Shown in pieces: positions 17,387 through 26,533 of a stretch of DNA of 64,000 nt. Source of the DNA: Pseudomonas morbosilactucae (GTDB taxonomy: Bacteria; Pseudomonadota; Gammaproteobacteria; Pseudomonadales; Pseudomonadaceae). The notes below the pieces were generated by a model. That model was not told the origin of the DNA and did not search any database. It saw only the letters and a list, made by a program, of their open reading frames with translations. The position numbers and the translations under genes were made by a program. The first letter of the stretch is position 1. Each line of letters opens with the position of its first letter. The stretch spans positions 28,481 to 92,480 of the forward strand of contig NZ_JALQCW010000078.1 of the NCBI RefSeq assembly GCF_023241715.1, written 5' to 3'.

Positions 17387-18352
17387 TCAGGCGGCGGAAA
17401 GCATCACCCAGTAACCCTGCCAGTGCTGACGGATAACCAGGGGATAGGTCTGCTGCAGCATGTCCAGGGTGCGCTGGCTGTCGCTGATGGGGAAGGCACC
17501 GGAAATGCGCAGGTCGGCGATGGCCGGGTCGCAGCGCACGAAGCCCTTGCGGTAGCGCGCCAGTTCCACGAGGAAGTCCGCCAGGCGCAGGTTGTCGGCC
17601 AACAGCATGCCCTGGGTCCAGGCACTGGCAGCGGGGTTGGCGGTTTCCGGCGGGGCCAGCTGGCTGGCGCTGAAGGTGGTGCGCTGGCCGGCGTTGATCA
17701 CCTGCTGGGCACCGCCGGCCTCGGCCAGTTGCACCCGCACCGCGCCTTCGAGCACCACCAGGCGGGTGCTGCCGGCCTGCTCGCGCACGGTGAAACGGGT
17801 GCCCAGGGCCTGCATCCAGCCGGCCTCGGTGGTCACCAGGAACGGCCGGTCGCCAGGATCGCGGGCGGTCTGTACCAGGATCTCGCCCTGGCGCAGGTGC
17901 ACCCGGCGTTGCTGGCTGTCGAAGCGCACGTCGATCGCCGAGTCGGTGTTCAAGGTGATCTGCGAACCGTCCGCCAACTGCAGCTCCCGGCGTTCGCCCA
18001 CGGCCGAGCGGAAGTCGGCGGTCCATTGCTGGGTTTCCAGGAGCTTCCAGGCGCCGAAGCTGCCGGGCAGCAGGGCCAGCAATGCCGCCAGCTTGGCCAC
18101 GGCGGCGCGTCGGCCCGGGTTGGCAGGGCGATCCAGGGCTGACATGGCCAGGGCCGGGGGCAGGCCGCCGAGTTTGCCCAGCAGCACCTGCGCCCGCTCC
18201 CAGGCCTGTTGGCGTTCCGGGCTGCTGCCGCGCCAGTGCTGCCATTGCTCATGTTCGTCGGCGCTGACATCGCCTTCGCTGAAGCGCAGCAGCCAGTCGG
18301 CGGCTTCGTCCAGGGCTTGCTCGGCCAGGGGGACAGTCGGCTGGGCGGGCAC
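17387..18352 (-). CDS. FecR-type anti-sigma factor / transmembrane sensor
   Basis: Inner-membrane regulator of 321 residues that carries the receptor signal to the ECF sigma factor. The N-terminal cytoplasmic domain has the family pattern ALDEAADWLLRFSEGDVSADE and QAWERAQ. A single helix lies at about 88-103 (KLAALLALLPGSFGAW). The periplasmic FecR domain includes ELQLADGSQITLNTDSAIDVRFDSQQRRVHLRQ-type strands and a C-terminal STN-like interaction region. The start is GTG, directly after the TAA of the sigma gene with no gap, so it is probably translationally coupled. Confidence 0.92.
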   Translation of the reverse strand: MPAQPTVPLAEQALDEAADWLLRFSEGDVSADEHEQWQHWRGSSPERQQAWERAQVLLGKLGGLPPALAMSALDRPANPGRRAAVAKLAALLALLPGSFGAWKLLETQQWTADFRSAVGERRELQLADGSQITLNTDSAIDVRFDSQQRRVHLRQGEILVQTARDPGDRPFLVTTEAGWMQALGTRFTVREQAGSTRLVVLEGAVRVQLAEAGGAQQVINAGQRTTFSASQLAPPETANPAASAWTQGMLLADNLRLADFLVELARYRKGFVRCDPAIADLRISGAFPISDSQRTLDMLQQTYPLVIRQHWQGYWVMLSAA

Positions 18353-18868
18353 TTAGTGCACCAACGCCAGGCACTGGATAAAGGCCTGCTTCATGTAGCG
18401 CTTGACGGTGATCAGCGAGACCCCCAGTTGCTCGGCGATTTCGGCGTACTTGAGGCCGGCGATCTGCGACAGCAGGAAGGTGCGTTTCACCGGGGCCGGC
18501 AAGGTGTCGAGCATGGCGTCGATTTCGTGCAGGGTTTCCAGGATCAGGTAGCGCGCCTGGGGCGAGGGCGCCTCGGCTTCCGGCATCTGCGCCAGGGCTT
18601 GCAGGTAGGCGCGTTCCAGGGCCTGGCGCTGGTACCAGTTGACCAGGATGCCCTTGGCCACGCAGCTCAGGTAGGCCCGGGGTTCGTCGATCACCGCGAC
18701 CCCGGAGGCGAGGATCCGGGTGAAGGTGTCATGGGCCAGGTCTGCGGCGTCCAGGGCGTTGCCGAGCTTTTTCCGCAGGCGCGCGTAGAGCCAGCCATGG
18801 TGGCCGCTGTACAGGGCTTCGACGGTACGCAGGTGCTGGGCGTGGATCGCGGCGGGGCTATCGCTCAT
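18353..18868 (-). CDS. ECF sigma factor, FecI-type
   Basis: Iron-starvation extracytoplasmic-function sigma factor of 171 residues. Region 2 is visible as LYSGHHGWLYARLRKKLGNALDAADLAHDTFTRIL. Region 4 is LSQIAGLKYAEIAEQLGVSLITVKRYM. The ATG at 18868 gives the normal family length. A palindromic Fur box sits about 20-40 bases upstream. It probably directs transcription of the STN-containing receptor gene two places downstream when the anti-sigma partner is triggered. Confidence 0.93.
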   Translation of the reverse strand: MSDSPAAIHAQHLRTVEALYSGHHGWLYARLRKKLGNALDAADLAHDTFTRILASGVAVIDEPRAYLSCVAKGILVNWYQRQALERAYLQALAQMPEAEAPSPQARYLILETLHEIDAMLDTLPAPVKRTFLLSQIAGLKYAEIAEQLGVSLITVKRYMKQAFIQCLALVH

Positions 18869-18886
18869 GGCAGGTCGGAGTTTGCA

Positions 18887-18905
18887 ATTGAGAAGTATTC
18901 CCAAT
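18887..18905 (-). promoter_or_regulatory. Candidate Fur box upstream of ECF sigma gene
   Basis: On the coding strand ATTGGGAATACTTCTCAAT is a 19-bp near-perfect inverted repeat of the Fur type (GAAT/CTTC-centred halves). It lies about 20 bases before the sigma start codon, so iron repression of the sigma/anti-sigma pair is expected. Confidence 0.75.
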
Positions 18906-19044
18906 GCTAGTGTAGGGCGAAGTCCCTGCGCAAGGATTCTCTGTGGCGCACAAGCGGCGGCGGGTGTGGCGGGGCAGGGGCTGCCTGGGCGGGGAAGGAG
19001 GGCGGTTGCGGCGCAGCAATCGGTGGAGAGGGGCGTTGCCGACG

Positions 19045-19069
19045 GGCCAGGGCGATAGTCGCCCTGGCC
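19045..19069. terminator. Strong inverted repeat after the orphan binding-protein gene
   Basis: An 11-bp perfect stem GGCCAGGGCGA / TCGCCCTGGCC with a 3-base loop lies 20 bases beyond the stop of the minus-strand gene at 19089. No T-run follows on either strand, so it may be an mRNA 3'-end stabiliser or a weak terminator. Confidence 0.45.
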
Positions 19070-19088
19070 GGTTGTCAGGCGTTGGGGG

Positions 19089-20126
19089 TTATTTGCTCGA
19101 CCAGGCAATAAAGCGCTGTTCCAGGCTTTCGCCGTGCTCGGTCCAGAAGTCCACGTCCATCTGCAGGGCGTTCTGCATGTTCTGCGGCGCCGTCGGCAGG
19201 TCGGCGGCCAGTTCCGGGCTCAGCAGGCTGATGGTGCCTTTGTTCGACGGGCCGTACGCCATGTGCTCGGTGTAGATTTTCTGCTGCGCCGGCTGCATGG
19301 CGAACTTGATGAACTTGTAGGCCTCGTCCAGGTTCGGCGTGCCCTTGGGAATGGCCCACTCATCGAACTGGTAGAGGTTGCCGTCCCAGACGATTTTCAG
19401 CGGTGCGCCGGATTGCTTGGCGGCATAGATCCGGCCGTTGTAGGCCGAGCTCATGACCACGTCGCCGGAAATCAGGTACTGCGGCGGCTGGGCGCCGGCT
19501 TCCCACCACTGGATGTAGGGCTTGAGTTCGTCGAGCTTGGCGAAGGCGCGGCTCACGCCGGCGTCGGTGGACAGTTCCTTGTACACGTCCTTGGGCGCCA
19601 CGCCGTCGGCCATCAGGGCGAATTCCAGGGCGCCGCGGGCGGATTTGCGCAGGCTGCGCTTGCCGGGGAATTTCTTCACGTCCCAGAAATCTTTCCAGCC
19701 CTGGGGCGCGGTCTTGAGCTTCTCGGTGTTGTAGGCCAGGACGTTGGACCAGACGAAAATCCCCACGCCGCAGGTCTGCACGGTGCCGTCGATAAAGTCT
19801 TCCACCGGCCCGATGCGGCTCATGTCGATTTTCTCGAACAGGCCATCGTCGCAACCACGGCTGAGGTCGTTGTCTTCGATGTCGAGCACGTCCCAGTTGA
19901 CGCTCTTGGTGTCGACCATGGCCTTGACCTTGGCCATCTCGCCGTTCCATTCGCCGGCGATGATCTTGGTCCCGGTGGCTTTTTCGTAGGGTTTGTAGAA
20001 GCCCGCCACTTGGGCGTCCTTGCTCGCGCCGCCGTAGGAAATCACGGTCAGATCCTTGGCCATGGCCTGGCCCACAGCCAGGCTCAGGCAACCGCTGAGC
20101 AGCACAAACTTCAGTGTTTTCGACAT
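19089..20126 (-). CDS. Polyamine-type ABC transporter substrate-binding protein (orphan)
   Basis: Periplasmic binding protein of the PotD/SpuD-like family, 345 residues with a signal peptide cleaved after AMA (residue 23). Family segments include KDLTVISYGGASKDAQ, FIDGTVQTCGVGIFVWSNVLAYN and PNLDEAYKFIKFAMQPAQQ. The ATG at 20126 is chosen for the signal peptide; an upstream extension would be unstructured. No permease or ATPase genes adjoin it. It follows a hydroxyacid reductase and a tartrate-type dehydrogenase on the same strand. It may serve a transporter encoded elsewhere, such as the complete one at 34840-40822. The ligand may be a polyamine or a small carboxylate. Confidence 0.85.
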   Translation of the reverse strand: MSKTLKFVLLSGCLSLAVGQAMAKDLTVISYGGASKDAQVAGFYKPYEKATGTKIIAGEWNGEMAKVKAMVDTKSVNWDVLDIEDNDLSRGCDDGLFEKIDMSRIGPVEDFIDGTVQTCGVGIFVWSNVLAYNTEKLKTAPQGWKDFWDVKKFPGKRSLRKSARGALEFALMADGVAPKDVYKELSTDAGVSRAFAKLDELKPYIQWWEAGAQPPQYLISGDVVMSSAYNGRIYAAKQSGAPLKIVWDGNLYQFDEWAIPKGTPNLDEAYKFIKFAMQPAQQKIYTEHMAYGPSNKGTISLLSPELAADLPTAPQNMQNALQMDVDFWTEHGESLEQRFIAWSSK

Positions 20127-20289
20127 GGTGAAACTCCCAAAAAAAGTAGTACCGCAATGGAGTGCTAAGGGCAGTGTCAGCTCGACGGGGCGGGAACGAA
20201 TCGGCGCCGCGCCGGTTGCTCTACCGGACATTCGAAGTTCCGGGCTGATTTGTTGTTATGCAGAGCGTCAGTGTCGGGATGGTCCCTCT

Positions 20290-21213
20290 TCAGTAGCCTT
20301 GGTGTTTTTCGATGACACCGGACATGGCCTGGCCCCGTTGGTGGCGGCGCAGGTTGTCCAGCAATGGAGCGAACGCCGACTCGGGCAGGGTCACTGCGCC
20401 GATGTGCGGGGTCAGCCAGATGTTCGGGTGTTGCCAGAACGGGTGCTGCTCGGGGGCCGGTTCTTCTTGCACCACATCGACAATCGCGTGGCTCAGTTGC
20501 CCGCTGTCCAGGGCTTGCAGCAGATCCTGCTCCACCAGGTGCGCGCCACGGCCCAGGTTGATCAGGCTCGCGCCCCGGGGCAGCAAGCCCAGGGTGCGGG
20601 CGTTGAGCAGGCCACGGGTGTGCTCGGTCAGGGGCAGCAGGCAGAGCAGGGTGTCGCACTGGCTGAGGAAGGCCGGCAACTGCTCGACGCCGGCAAAACA
20701 CTCGACGCCGTCCAGTGGTTGCAGCGAACGCGACCAGCCCCGCAGGTTGAAGCCGAACGGCCGCAAGTGTTGCAGCGCCGCCTTGCCCAGCATGCCCAGG
20801 CCCATGACCCCCACGCGGCGTTGCCGGGCCGGGACCCAGGGCTGTTCCTGCCATTGCCCCTGGCGTTGCTGGTGCAGGTACAAGGGCAATTGCCGATGCA
20901 GGCTGAGCACCGCCATGCAGGCGTATTCGACAATCCCCTGGACAATGCCCGGGTCTTGCATGCGCACCACCGGCACCTGCTCGGGCAACTGCCGCAGGTC
21001 GAACTGATCGACCCCCGCCGAGGTGGCGAACACCACTTCAAGGTTGGGAAAGTCCCGCAGGTTTTCCGGCGGCTGCCAGGCCATCAAGTAACGGATGTCC
21101 GCAGGGTTGCCGACGTCCGGCCAGAGCCTGACTTCGATGTCCGGGGCGTGCTCGGCGAACAAGGCCTGCCACTGCTGGCCACGCTCGGAATCGGCTTTGT
21201 AGAGAAGGGCCAT
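20290..21213 (-). CDS. ghrA: Glyoxylate/hydroxypyruvate reductase A-type D-2-hydroxyacid dehydrogenase
   Basis: NAD(P)H-dependent reductase of 2-oxoacids such as glyoxylate and hydroxypyruvate, 307 residues, close to GhrA length. The N-terminal part includes ATSAGVDQFDL. The Rossmann motif GVMGLGMLGKAAL is followed by RGAHLVEQDLL (substrate Arg) and LTPHIGAVTLPESAFAPL (catalytic His). GGAG precedes the ATG by 7 bases. It lies downstream of a tartrate-dehydrogenase-like gene, and reduction of hydroxypyruvate or a tartrate-derived oxoacid would fit that pairing. The symbol denotes family, not proven orthology. Confidence 0.87.
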   Translation of the reverse strand: MALLYKADSERGQQWQALFAEHAPDIEVRLWPDVGNPADIRYLMAWQPPENLRDFPNLEVVFATSAGVDQFDLRQLPEQVPVVRMQDPGIVQGIVEYACMAVLSLHRQLPLYLHQQRQGQWQEQPWVPARQRRVGVMGLGMLGKAALQHLRPFGFNLRGWSRSLQPLDGVECFAGVEQLPAFLSQCDTLLCLLPLTEHTRGLLNARTLGLLPRGASLINLGRGAHLVEQDLLQALDSGQLSHAIVDVVQEEPAPEQHPFWQHPNIWLTPHIGAVTLPESAFAPLLDNLRRHQRGQAMSGVIEKHQGY

Positions 21214-21354
21214 GGAAGGCTCCGCCTGAAGGACTGTGCTCAGCCTATCCCAGCGCCGACAGTAGATTCTTTTGAATCGCTGCGCCGCGACGGCAGCTTT
21301 TGAATTTTATCCCACCGGCCGCAGCAGCCGCCCGAATGGGCGGCCACTCGGGGC

Positions 21355-22434
21355 TCAGCAGAGGGCGGCGATGGCCTTGCCCAAGGCTTCGGTGGTGCCT
21401 TTGCCGCCGATGTCGGCAGTCAGCGGCGCCACCTCCGGTCCTTGTTCGAGTACGGCTTCGATGGCCTTGACCACGGCGGCACCGGCTTCGGGGTGGCCCA
21501 GGTGCTCAAGCATCATCGCCCCGCACCAGATCTGCCCGATGGGGTTGGCGATGCCTTTGCCGGCGATGTCCGGGGCCGAACCGTGCACCGGTTCAAACAG
21601 GCTGGGGAAGTTGCGCTCCGGGTTGATGTTGGCCGAAGGGGCGATGCCGATGGTGCCGGTGCAGGCTGGGCCGAGGTCGGAGAGGATGTCGCCGAACAGG
21701 TTGCTGGCCACCACCACGTCGAACCAGTCCGGGTGCAGGACGAAGTTCGCGGTGAGGATATCGATGTGGTACTTGTCCACCTTGACCTCGGGGTAGCGCT
21801 TGCCCATCTCCACCACGCGTTCATCCCAGTAGGGCATGGTGATCGCGATGCCATTGGACTTGGTGGCCGAGGTCAGGTGCTTCTTCGGCCGGCTCTGGGC
21901 CAGGTCGTAGGCGAACTTGAGAATGCGGTCGACCCCGACCCGGGTCATCACGGTTTCCTGCAGCACGATCTCGCGCTCGGTGCCAGGGAACATCTTGCCG
22001 CCGACACTGGAGTACTCGCCCTCGGTGTTCTCGCGCACCACCCAGAAATCGATGTCGCCGGGCTTGCGGTTGGCCAGTGGCGCCTTGACCCCGGGCATCA
22101 GCCGGCAGGGGCGCAGATTGACGTACTGGTCGAATTCGCGGCGGAACTGCAACAGCGAATCCCACAGTGAGATGTGGTCCGGCACCACGTCGGGCCAGCC
22201 CACCGCGCCGAAGTAGATGGCGTCGTAACCCTTGAGCATCTCGAACCAGTCGTCGGGCATCATCTTGCCGTGGGCCAGGTAGTAATCGGCACTGGCGAAG
22301 TCGAACCAGTCCCACTGCAGTTCCAGGTCGTGGCGGCGGGCCACGGCATCGAGTACGCGCACACCTTCGGGCATCACTTCCTTGCCGATGCCGTCACCAG
22401 GGATCACGGCGATTTTGTAGCTGGACTTGCTCAT
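21355..22434 (-). CDS. Tartrate dehydrogenase / decarboxylating D-malate dehydrogenase family
   Basis: NAD- and Mn-dependent beta-decarboxylating dehydrogenase of 359 residues, in the isopropylmalate/isocitrate superfamily. It starts YKIAVIPGDGIGKEVMPEG. It carries the substrate Arg region VNLRPCRLMPG, the tartrate-type VVRENTEGEYSSVGG, and the metal-binding Asp motif NLFGDILSDLGPA. Its length and the segment FASADYYLAHGKMMPDDW favour TtuC/DmlA-type enzymes over LeuB. A divergent LysR gene starts 108 bases away, the common arrangement for dmlA/dmlR-like pairs. Confidence 0.88.
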   Translation of the reverse strand: MSKSSYKIAVIPGDGIGKEVMPEGVRVLDAVARRHDLELQWDWFDFASADYYLAHGKMMPDDWFEMLKGYDAIYFGAVGWPDVVPDHISLWDSLLQFRREFDQYVNLRPCRLMPGVKAPLANRKPGDIDFWVVRENTEGEYSSVGGKMFPGTEREIVLQETVMTRVGVDRILKFAYDLAQSRPKKHLTSATKSNGIAITMPYWDERVVEMGKRYPEVKVDKYHIDILTANFVLHPDWFDVVVASNLFGDILSDLGPACTGTIGIAPSANINPERNFPSLFEPVHGSAPDIAGKGIANPIGQIWCGAMMLEHLGHPEAGAAVVKAIEAVLEQGPEVAPLTADIGGKGTTEALGKAIAALC

Positions 22435-22541
22435 GGTTCGACTCCAGGGATTGTTGGGTAGCGGCACTGAGTGTATGTATGGTCGCGGAATAAATAATTA
22501 GCCTGAAACGAAAGCCATTCTTAGATTTTTGGAAAGAATCC

Positions 22542-23453
22542 ATGAGCACCATCGACGACTTGAGTTTCTTCCAGCAGGTGGCCAGCCGCGCCAGCCTCAC
22601 CGAAGTGGCGCGCCACCTGGGCCTGTCGCTGCCGGCGGTGAGCAAGCGCCTGAGTCAGCTGGAACAGCGCCTGGGGGTGCAGTTGCTGCAACGCACCACG
22701 CGCAAGCTGGCCCTGACCCCGGAGGGCGCGTTGTACCTGGAAGGCGGTCGGCCGATCCTGCGGCAACTGGAAGAATTGGAGAGCGCCTTGAACCAGCGTC
22801 AGCCGACCTTGCACGGGCGGCTGCGGATCAATGGCACCCTGGGTTTTGGTCGCCGCCACCTGGCGCCCATCGTTTCCAGCTTCGCCCGCTTGCACCCGCA
22901 ACTGGAGATTTCCCTGGAGCTGAGCAGCCAGCCCCTGGCCCTGCTGGACGATCAGTTCGACATTGCGGTGTGCATGGGCGAGCCGCCGGATTCGCGTTTG
23001 ATCAGCGTGCGGCTGCTGGAAAATCCGCGGCTATTATGTGCAGCGCCTGGATACCTTGAAAACATGCCTGAGCCGAACGTGGTGGCGGACCTGGCCCAGC
23101 ACAATTGCATCGTGCTGCGGCAGTTTGCCGGGGATTACGCGATCTGGCGCTTCCACAAGGACGGCCGCGAGTACGCCCATAAAGTCAGCGGCACCCTGTC
23201 CAGCAACGACGGTGAAGTGGCCCTGAGCCTGGCCCTGGAGGGGCATGGATTGATCCTGCGATCCCGCTGGGATGTCCAGCAATACTTGGAGGATGGGCGT
23301 CTGCGTGGGTTGTTGCTGGATCACCAGGCACCGCGGGCGGACATCTTCGCGGTGTACCAGCATCGCCGTCATATTCCCCAGCGCATCTCGGTGTTCAGCC
23401 AGTACCTGGTTCAGCAGCTGGCCAAACGCCTGCCTTATGCGGTGCATCCATGA
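22542..23453 (+). CDS. LysR-family regulator divergent from tartrate dehydrogenase
   Basis: Transcription factor of 303 residues with an N-terminal winged helix-turn-helix (SFFQQVASRASLTEVARHLGLSLPAVSKRLSQLEQRLG) and an effector domain beginning near residue 90 (GRLRINGTLGFGRRHLAP). It resembles DmlR/CrgA-type regulators. The 107-base intergenic region shared with the tartrate-type dehydrogenase gene is AT-rich in its centre (AATAAATAATTA) and presumably holds both promoters, so it likely controls that gene and itself. Confidence 0.88.
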   Translation: MSTIDDLSFFQQVASRASLTEVARHLGLSLPAVSKRLSQLEQRLGVQLLQRTTRKLALTPEGALYLEGGRPILRQLEELESALNQRQPTLHGRLRINGTLGFGRRHLAPIVSSFARLHPQLEISLELSSQPLALLDDQFDIAVCMGEPPDSRLISVRLLENPRLLCAAPGYLENMPEPNVVADLAQHNCIVLRQFAGDYAIWRFHKDGREYAHKVSGTLSSNDGEVALSLALEGHGLILRSRWDVQQYLEDGRLRGLLLDHQAPRADIFAVYQHRRHIPQRISVFSQYLVQQLAKRLPYAVHP

Positions 23454-23660
23454 CTGGTCAGGGTTGCGAGGGTTTTTGCATAACTTGAAGCTATGCTGGT
23501 CCTGACTATTGGTGAGTTGTCCGGCACGGCACACTCTTGTAACGTCGGTGGGGCCCGCTCGGTAAAAACAAAAAACAGACCGAAGCCGCCACAAGGTTCC
23601 AAGGTGTTCAGTCGCATTTTTTGAGTCTGCCGAATCAAATGACTTAATAGGATGATTGCC

Positions 23661-24698
23661 ATGAAAGTCTTGTCGCTCGGTTCAGTTTTCTCCGTGATGT
23701 GCCTGACTGCCGGGGCCGCATTGCCGGCGCTGGCGGCACAGATCACCTTTGTTTCCCAGGGCGGCACTTACCAGGAGGCGCAGACTAAGGCCATCCTCGA
23801 CCCCGCCGCCAAACGCCTCAATATCACCATCAAACAAGACAGCGTTCCCGATGCCTGGCCCATGGTCAAAGCCCAGGGCGAGGCCGGCAAACCGCTGTGG
23901 GATGTGATCGACACCCCGCCTTCGAACTGCCTGCGCGGCGGTCGCGAAGGGCTGATCGAACCCCTGGACCTGAGCAAGCTGCCAAACGTGCAGAGCATGC
24001 CCGAAGCCTATCGCACCCCGTATTCGGTGGCCTACGAGTTCTACTCCTCGGTGCTGGCCTACAACACCAAGGCCCTGAAAAAAGTGCCCCAGAGCTGGGC
24101 CGACTTCTGGAACGTCAAAGACTTCCCCGGCGTGCGCGCCTTGCGCAACGACCCCATGGGCACCCTGGAGGCCGCGCTGCTGTCCGACGGCGTGCCCCGG
24201 GACAAGCTTTACCCCCTGGACGTGGACCGGGCCTACAAGCGCCTGGAACAGATCAAGCCGGACATTGCTGTGTGGTGGAGTTCCGGCGGCCAGTCGGCGC
24301 AGCTGCTCAGCGACGGCGAAGTGGACATGCTGATGATCTGGAACGGCCGCGCCAGCGCGGTGCGCAAGGACAAGCCGGAGGTCGAGTTCACCTACAACGA
24401 CGGGCTGTTGCAGAACACCCAGTTGTGCGTGCTGAAAAACGCCCCGAACTACGCCACCGCCTTGCAATTCATTAACGAGGCCATGTCCCCGGACCTGCAG
24501 GCCAACCTGCCGCTGCACATCGATTACGGCCCGGGCAACCCGGCGGCCTTCAGCACCGGCAAGATCAGTGCGGAACGCGCCAAGGAACTCCCGAGCGCCC
24601 CGGATAACGCCGCCAAGCAAGCGTTGCTGTCCGAAGAGTGGTGGGCATCGCCGGCCGGTATTGCCGCCAAGGACCGCTGGCTGAAGTTCGTTCAGTAA
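23661..24698 (+). CDS. Polyamine-type ABC transporter substrate-binding protein (orphan)
   Basis: PotD-like periplasmic binding protein of 345 residues with a signal peptide ending in PALAA. The start at 23661 is preferred to 23652 because AGGA lies 9 bases before it. It is clearly paralogous to the binding protein at 39770: both begin the mature part ITFVSQGG-YQEAQ-KAIL and share WWSSGGQSAQL / WWTSGGQSAQL and LPLHIDYGPGNP / LPLIIDYGPLNP. No permease gene adjoins. It is followed by a GMC oxidoreductase and may deliver an amine substrate through the transporter at 34840-40822. Confidence 0.87.
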   Translation: MKVLSLGSVFSVMCLTAGAALPALAAQITFVSQGGTYQEAQTKAILDPAAKRLNITIKQDSVPDAWPMVKAQGEAGKPLWDVIDTPPSNCLRGGREGLIEPLDLSKLPNVQSMPEAYRTPYSVAYEFYSSVLAYNTKALKKVPQSWADFWNVKDFPGVRALRNDPMGTLEAALLSDGVPRDKLYPLDVDRAYKRLEQIKPDIAVWWSSGGQSAQLLSDGEVDMLMIWNGRASAVRKDKPEVEFTYNDGLLQNTQLCVLKNAPNYATALQFINEAMSPDLQANLPLHIDYGPGNPAAFSTGKISAERAKELPSAPDNAAKQALLSEEWWASPAGIAAKDRWLKFVQ

Positions 24699-24782
24699 CG
24701 CCATGCCGTACCCGGCGGCGAGCCGCCTTGTGGCGGTGCCGGCCGGGGTTGCTGATTCGATGGGTCGTCCACAGGGAATGCC

Positions 24783-26504
24783 ATGAGCACGATGATCGAC
24801 TACCTCATCCTCGGGGGCGGTTCTGCCGGTTGCGTAATGGCGGCCCGGCTCTCCGAGGACCCGGACAAACAGGTGTGCCTGGTGGAGGCCGGGCGCGATA
24901 TTTCGGCGTCGAGCATGCCGCCGGAGATTCGCAGTCGCTACCCGGGCCGGGCTTACCTGGACCTGGGCAATATCTGGCAGCGCCTCAACGCCTTGATGGG
25001 CACTGGCGCGCGTCAGCAGCGGCGTTACGAGCAGGCACGAATCCTTGGCGGCGGCTCGGCGATCAATGCCCTGATGACCAATCGCGGTGCTCCCGCCGAC
25101 TATGACGAATGGCAGCAACTGGGCGCCGAAGGCTGGGGCTGGGACAACTGCCTGCCGTACTTTCGCAAGCTGGAAAACGACACGGATTTCAACGGCCCGC
25201 TGCACGGCCAGGACGGCCCGTTGCGCATTCGTCGGACCCCGGACGCGGCCCTCTCGCCCTTTGTCAAAGGGGTGATTGGCGCCTTGGGCGAGCAGGGCCT
25301 GCAACGCAAACCGGACCAGAACGGCCCCTGGGAAGACGGGGTGTATGTCGGTGCGATTGGCGTCAGCGAGGCGGGCGAACGCATTCCCACCTCGGTGTGC
25401 TACCTGACCGATGAGGTGCGCCGGCGCAGTAACCTGAGCATCCGCACCGATTGCCTGGTGGAGCGCGTGCTGTTCAAGCACAAGCGTGCGGTGGGCGCAT
25501 GCCTGCGCCTGGCCAATGGGCAAGTCCTGGAGCTGGAGGCACGTGAGGTGATCATCTGCGCTGGGGCAATCCACAGCCCGGCGCTGTTGATGCGCAGCGG
25601 CGTCGGCCCGTTGAACGAGCTGCTCGATCTGGGCATCGAGTTGGTGGCGGACCGCCCTGGTGTGGGGGGCAACCTGATGGAGCATCCGTCGATTGCGGTG
25701 TCGGCACTCTTGACTCGCGAGGGCCGCACGCCCTTTGCCAACGAACACCATGAGCAGGCGATCGTGCGTTTTTCTTCCGGCCTGGCGCAGACGCCGAGCG
25801 GCGATATGCACGGCGCCATCCTGTCCCGTTCGGGCTGGCACTCCATCGGCTATCGCCTGGGGTCGATGTTTTTCTGGGTCAACAAATCCTATTCCCGTGG
25901 GCGGGTGCGGCTGGTCTCAGCGGACCCGTTGCAAGAGCCCGATGTGCAGTTCGACATGCTCTCCGACCCGCGGGATTTTCAACGCCTGAAAGACGCCTTG
26001 CGCTTTGGCGCTCGCACCCTGGGGGCCGCCTCCCTGGATGCGCAACGCAGCGTGGTGTTCCCTTCCAGCTATTCGCCTCGGGTGGCCAAGGTGGCGCGCC
26101 CGGGAGGGATCAACGGGCTGTTGCGTGGCACCTTGAGCGGCTTGCTGGACCTGGCCGGGCCGTTGCGTGGCTGGCTGATCCGGCGCCTGGTGACCCAGGG
26201 CGTGACCCTGCAAGGGTTGCTGGCCGACGACGCGGCGCTGGGGGCGTTTGTGCGTAGCCAGGTCGGTGGCACCTGGCACCCGTCCGGCACCTGCCGCATG
26301 GGCCGCGCCGATGATCCGCAGGCGGTGACCTTGAGCGATGGCCGGGTGATCGGCGTCAGTCGGTTGCGGGTGTGTGACGCCTCGCTGATGCCATCGATCC
26401 CCTGTGCCAACACCAACGTGCCGACCCTCATGCTGGCCGAACGTATCGCAGACCTGATCAAGGCCGACGCGGCACAGGAGGCCCGGAAGGCCGCGACCGC
26501 CTGA
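24783..26504 (+). CDS. GMC-family FAD oxidoreductase (choline dehydrogenase-like)
   Basis: FAD-dependent alcohol dehydrogenase/oxidase of 573 residues. The dinucleotide-binding motif is YLILGGGSAGCVMAARLSED. The GMC signature region is YEQARILGGGSAINALM. The catalytic His lies in GTWHPSGTCRMG, and a second active-site segment is SLMPSIPCANTNVPTLMLAE. Enzymes of this family oxidise alcohols to aldehydes. It sits between an orphan amine-type binding protein and a convergent aldehyde dehydrogenase, suggesting an alcohol-aldehyde-acid sequence. The substrate is not identifiable. Confidence 0.9.
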   Translation: MSTMIDYLILGGGSAGCVMAARLSEDPDKQVCLVEAGRDISASSMPPEIRSRYPGRAYLDLGNIWQRLNALMGTGARQQRRYEQARILGGGSAINALMTNRGAPADYDEWQQLGAEGWGWDNCLPYFRKLENDTDFNGPLHGQDGPLRIRRTPDAALSPFVKGVIGALGEQGLQRKPDQNGPWEDGVYVGAIGVSEAGERIPTSVCYLTDEVRRRSNLSIRTDCLVERVLFKHKRAVGACLRLANGQVLELEAREVIICAGAIHSPALLMRSGVGPLNELLDLGIELVADRPGVGGNLMEHPSIAVSALLTREGRTPFANEHHEQAIVRFSSGLAQTPSGDMHGAILSRSGWHSIGYRLGSMFFWVNKSYSRGRVRLVSADPLQEPDVQFDMLSDPRDFQRLKDALRFGARTLGAASLDAQRSVVFPSSYSPRVAKVARPGGINGLLRGTLSGLLDLAGPLRGWLIRRLVTQGVTLQGLLADDAALGAFVRSQVGGTWHPSGTCRMGRADDPQAVTLSDGRVIGVSRLRVCDASLMPSIPCANTNVPTLMLAERIADLIKADAAQEARKAATA

Positions 26505-26521
26505 GGGGCGGTCGCGGTTTT
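26491..26521 (+). terminator. Terminator overlapping the GMC oxidoreductase 3' end
   Basis: A 10-bp perfect stem CCGCGACCGC / GCGGTCGCGG with a 7-base loop that includes the stop codon, followed by TTTTA. It separates convergent genes. Confidence 0.75.
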
Positions 26522-26533
26522 ACTGCTGTAAGG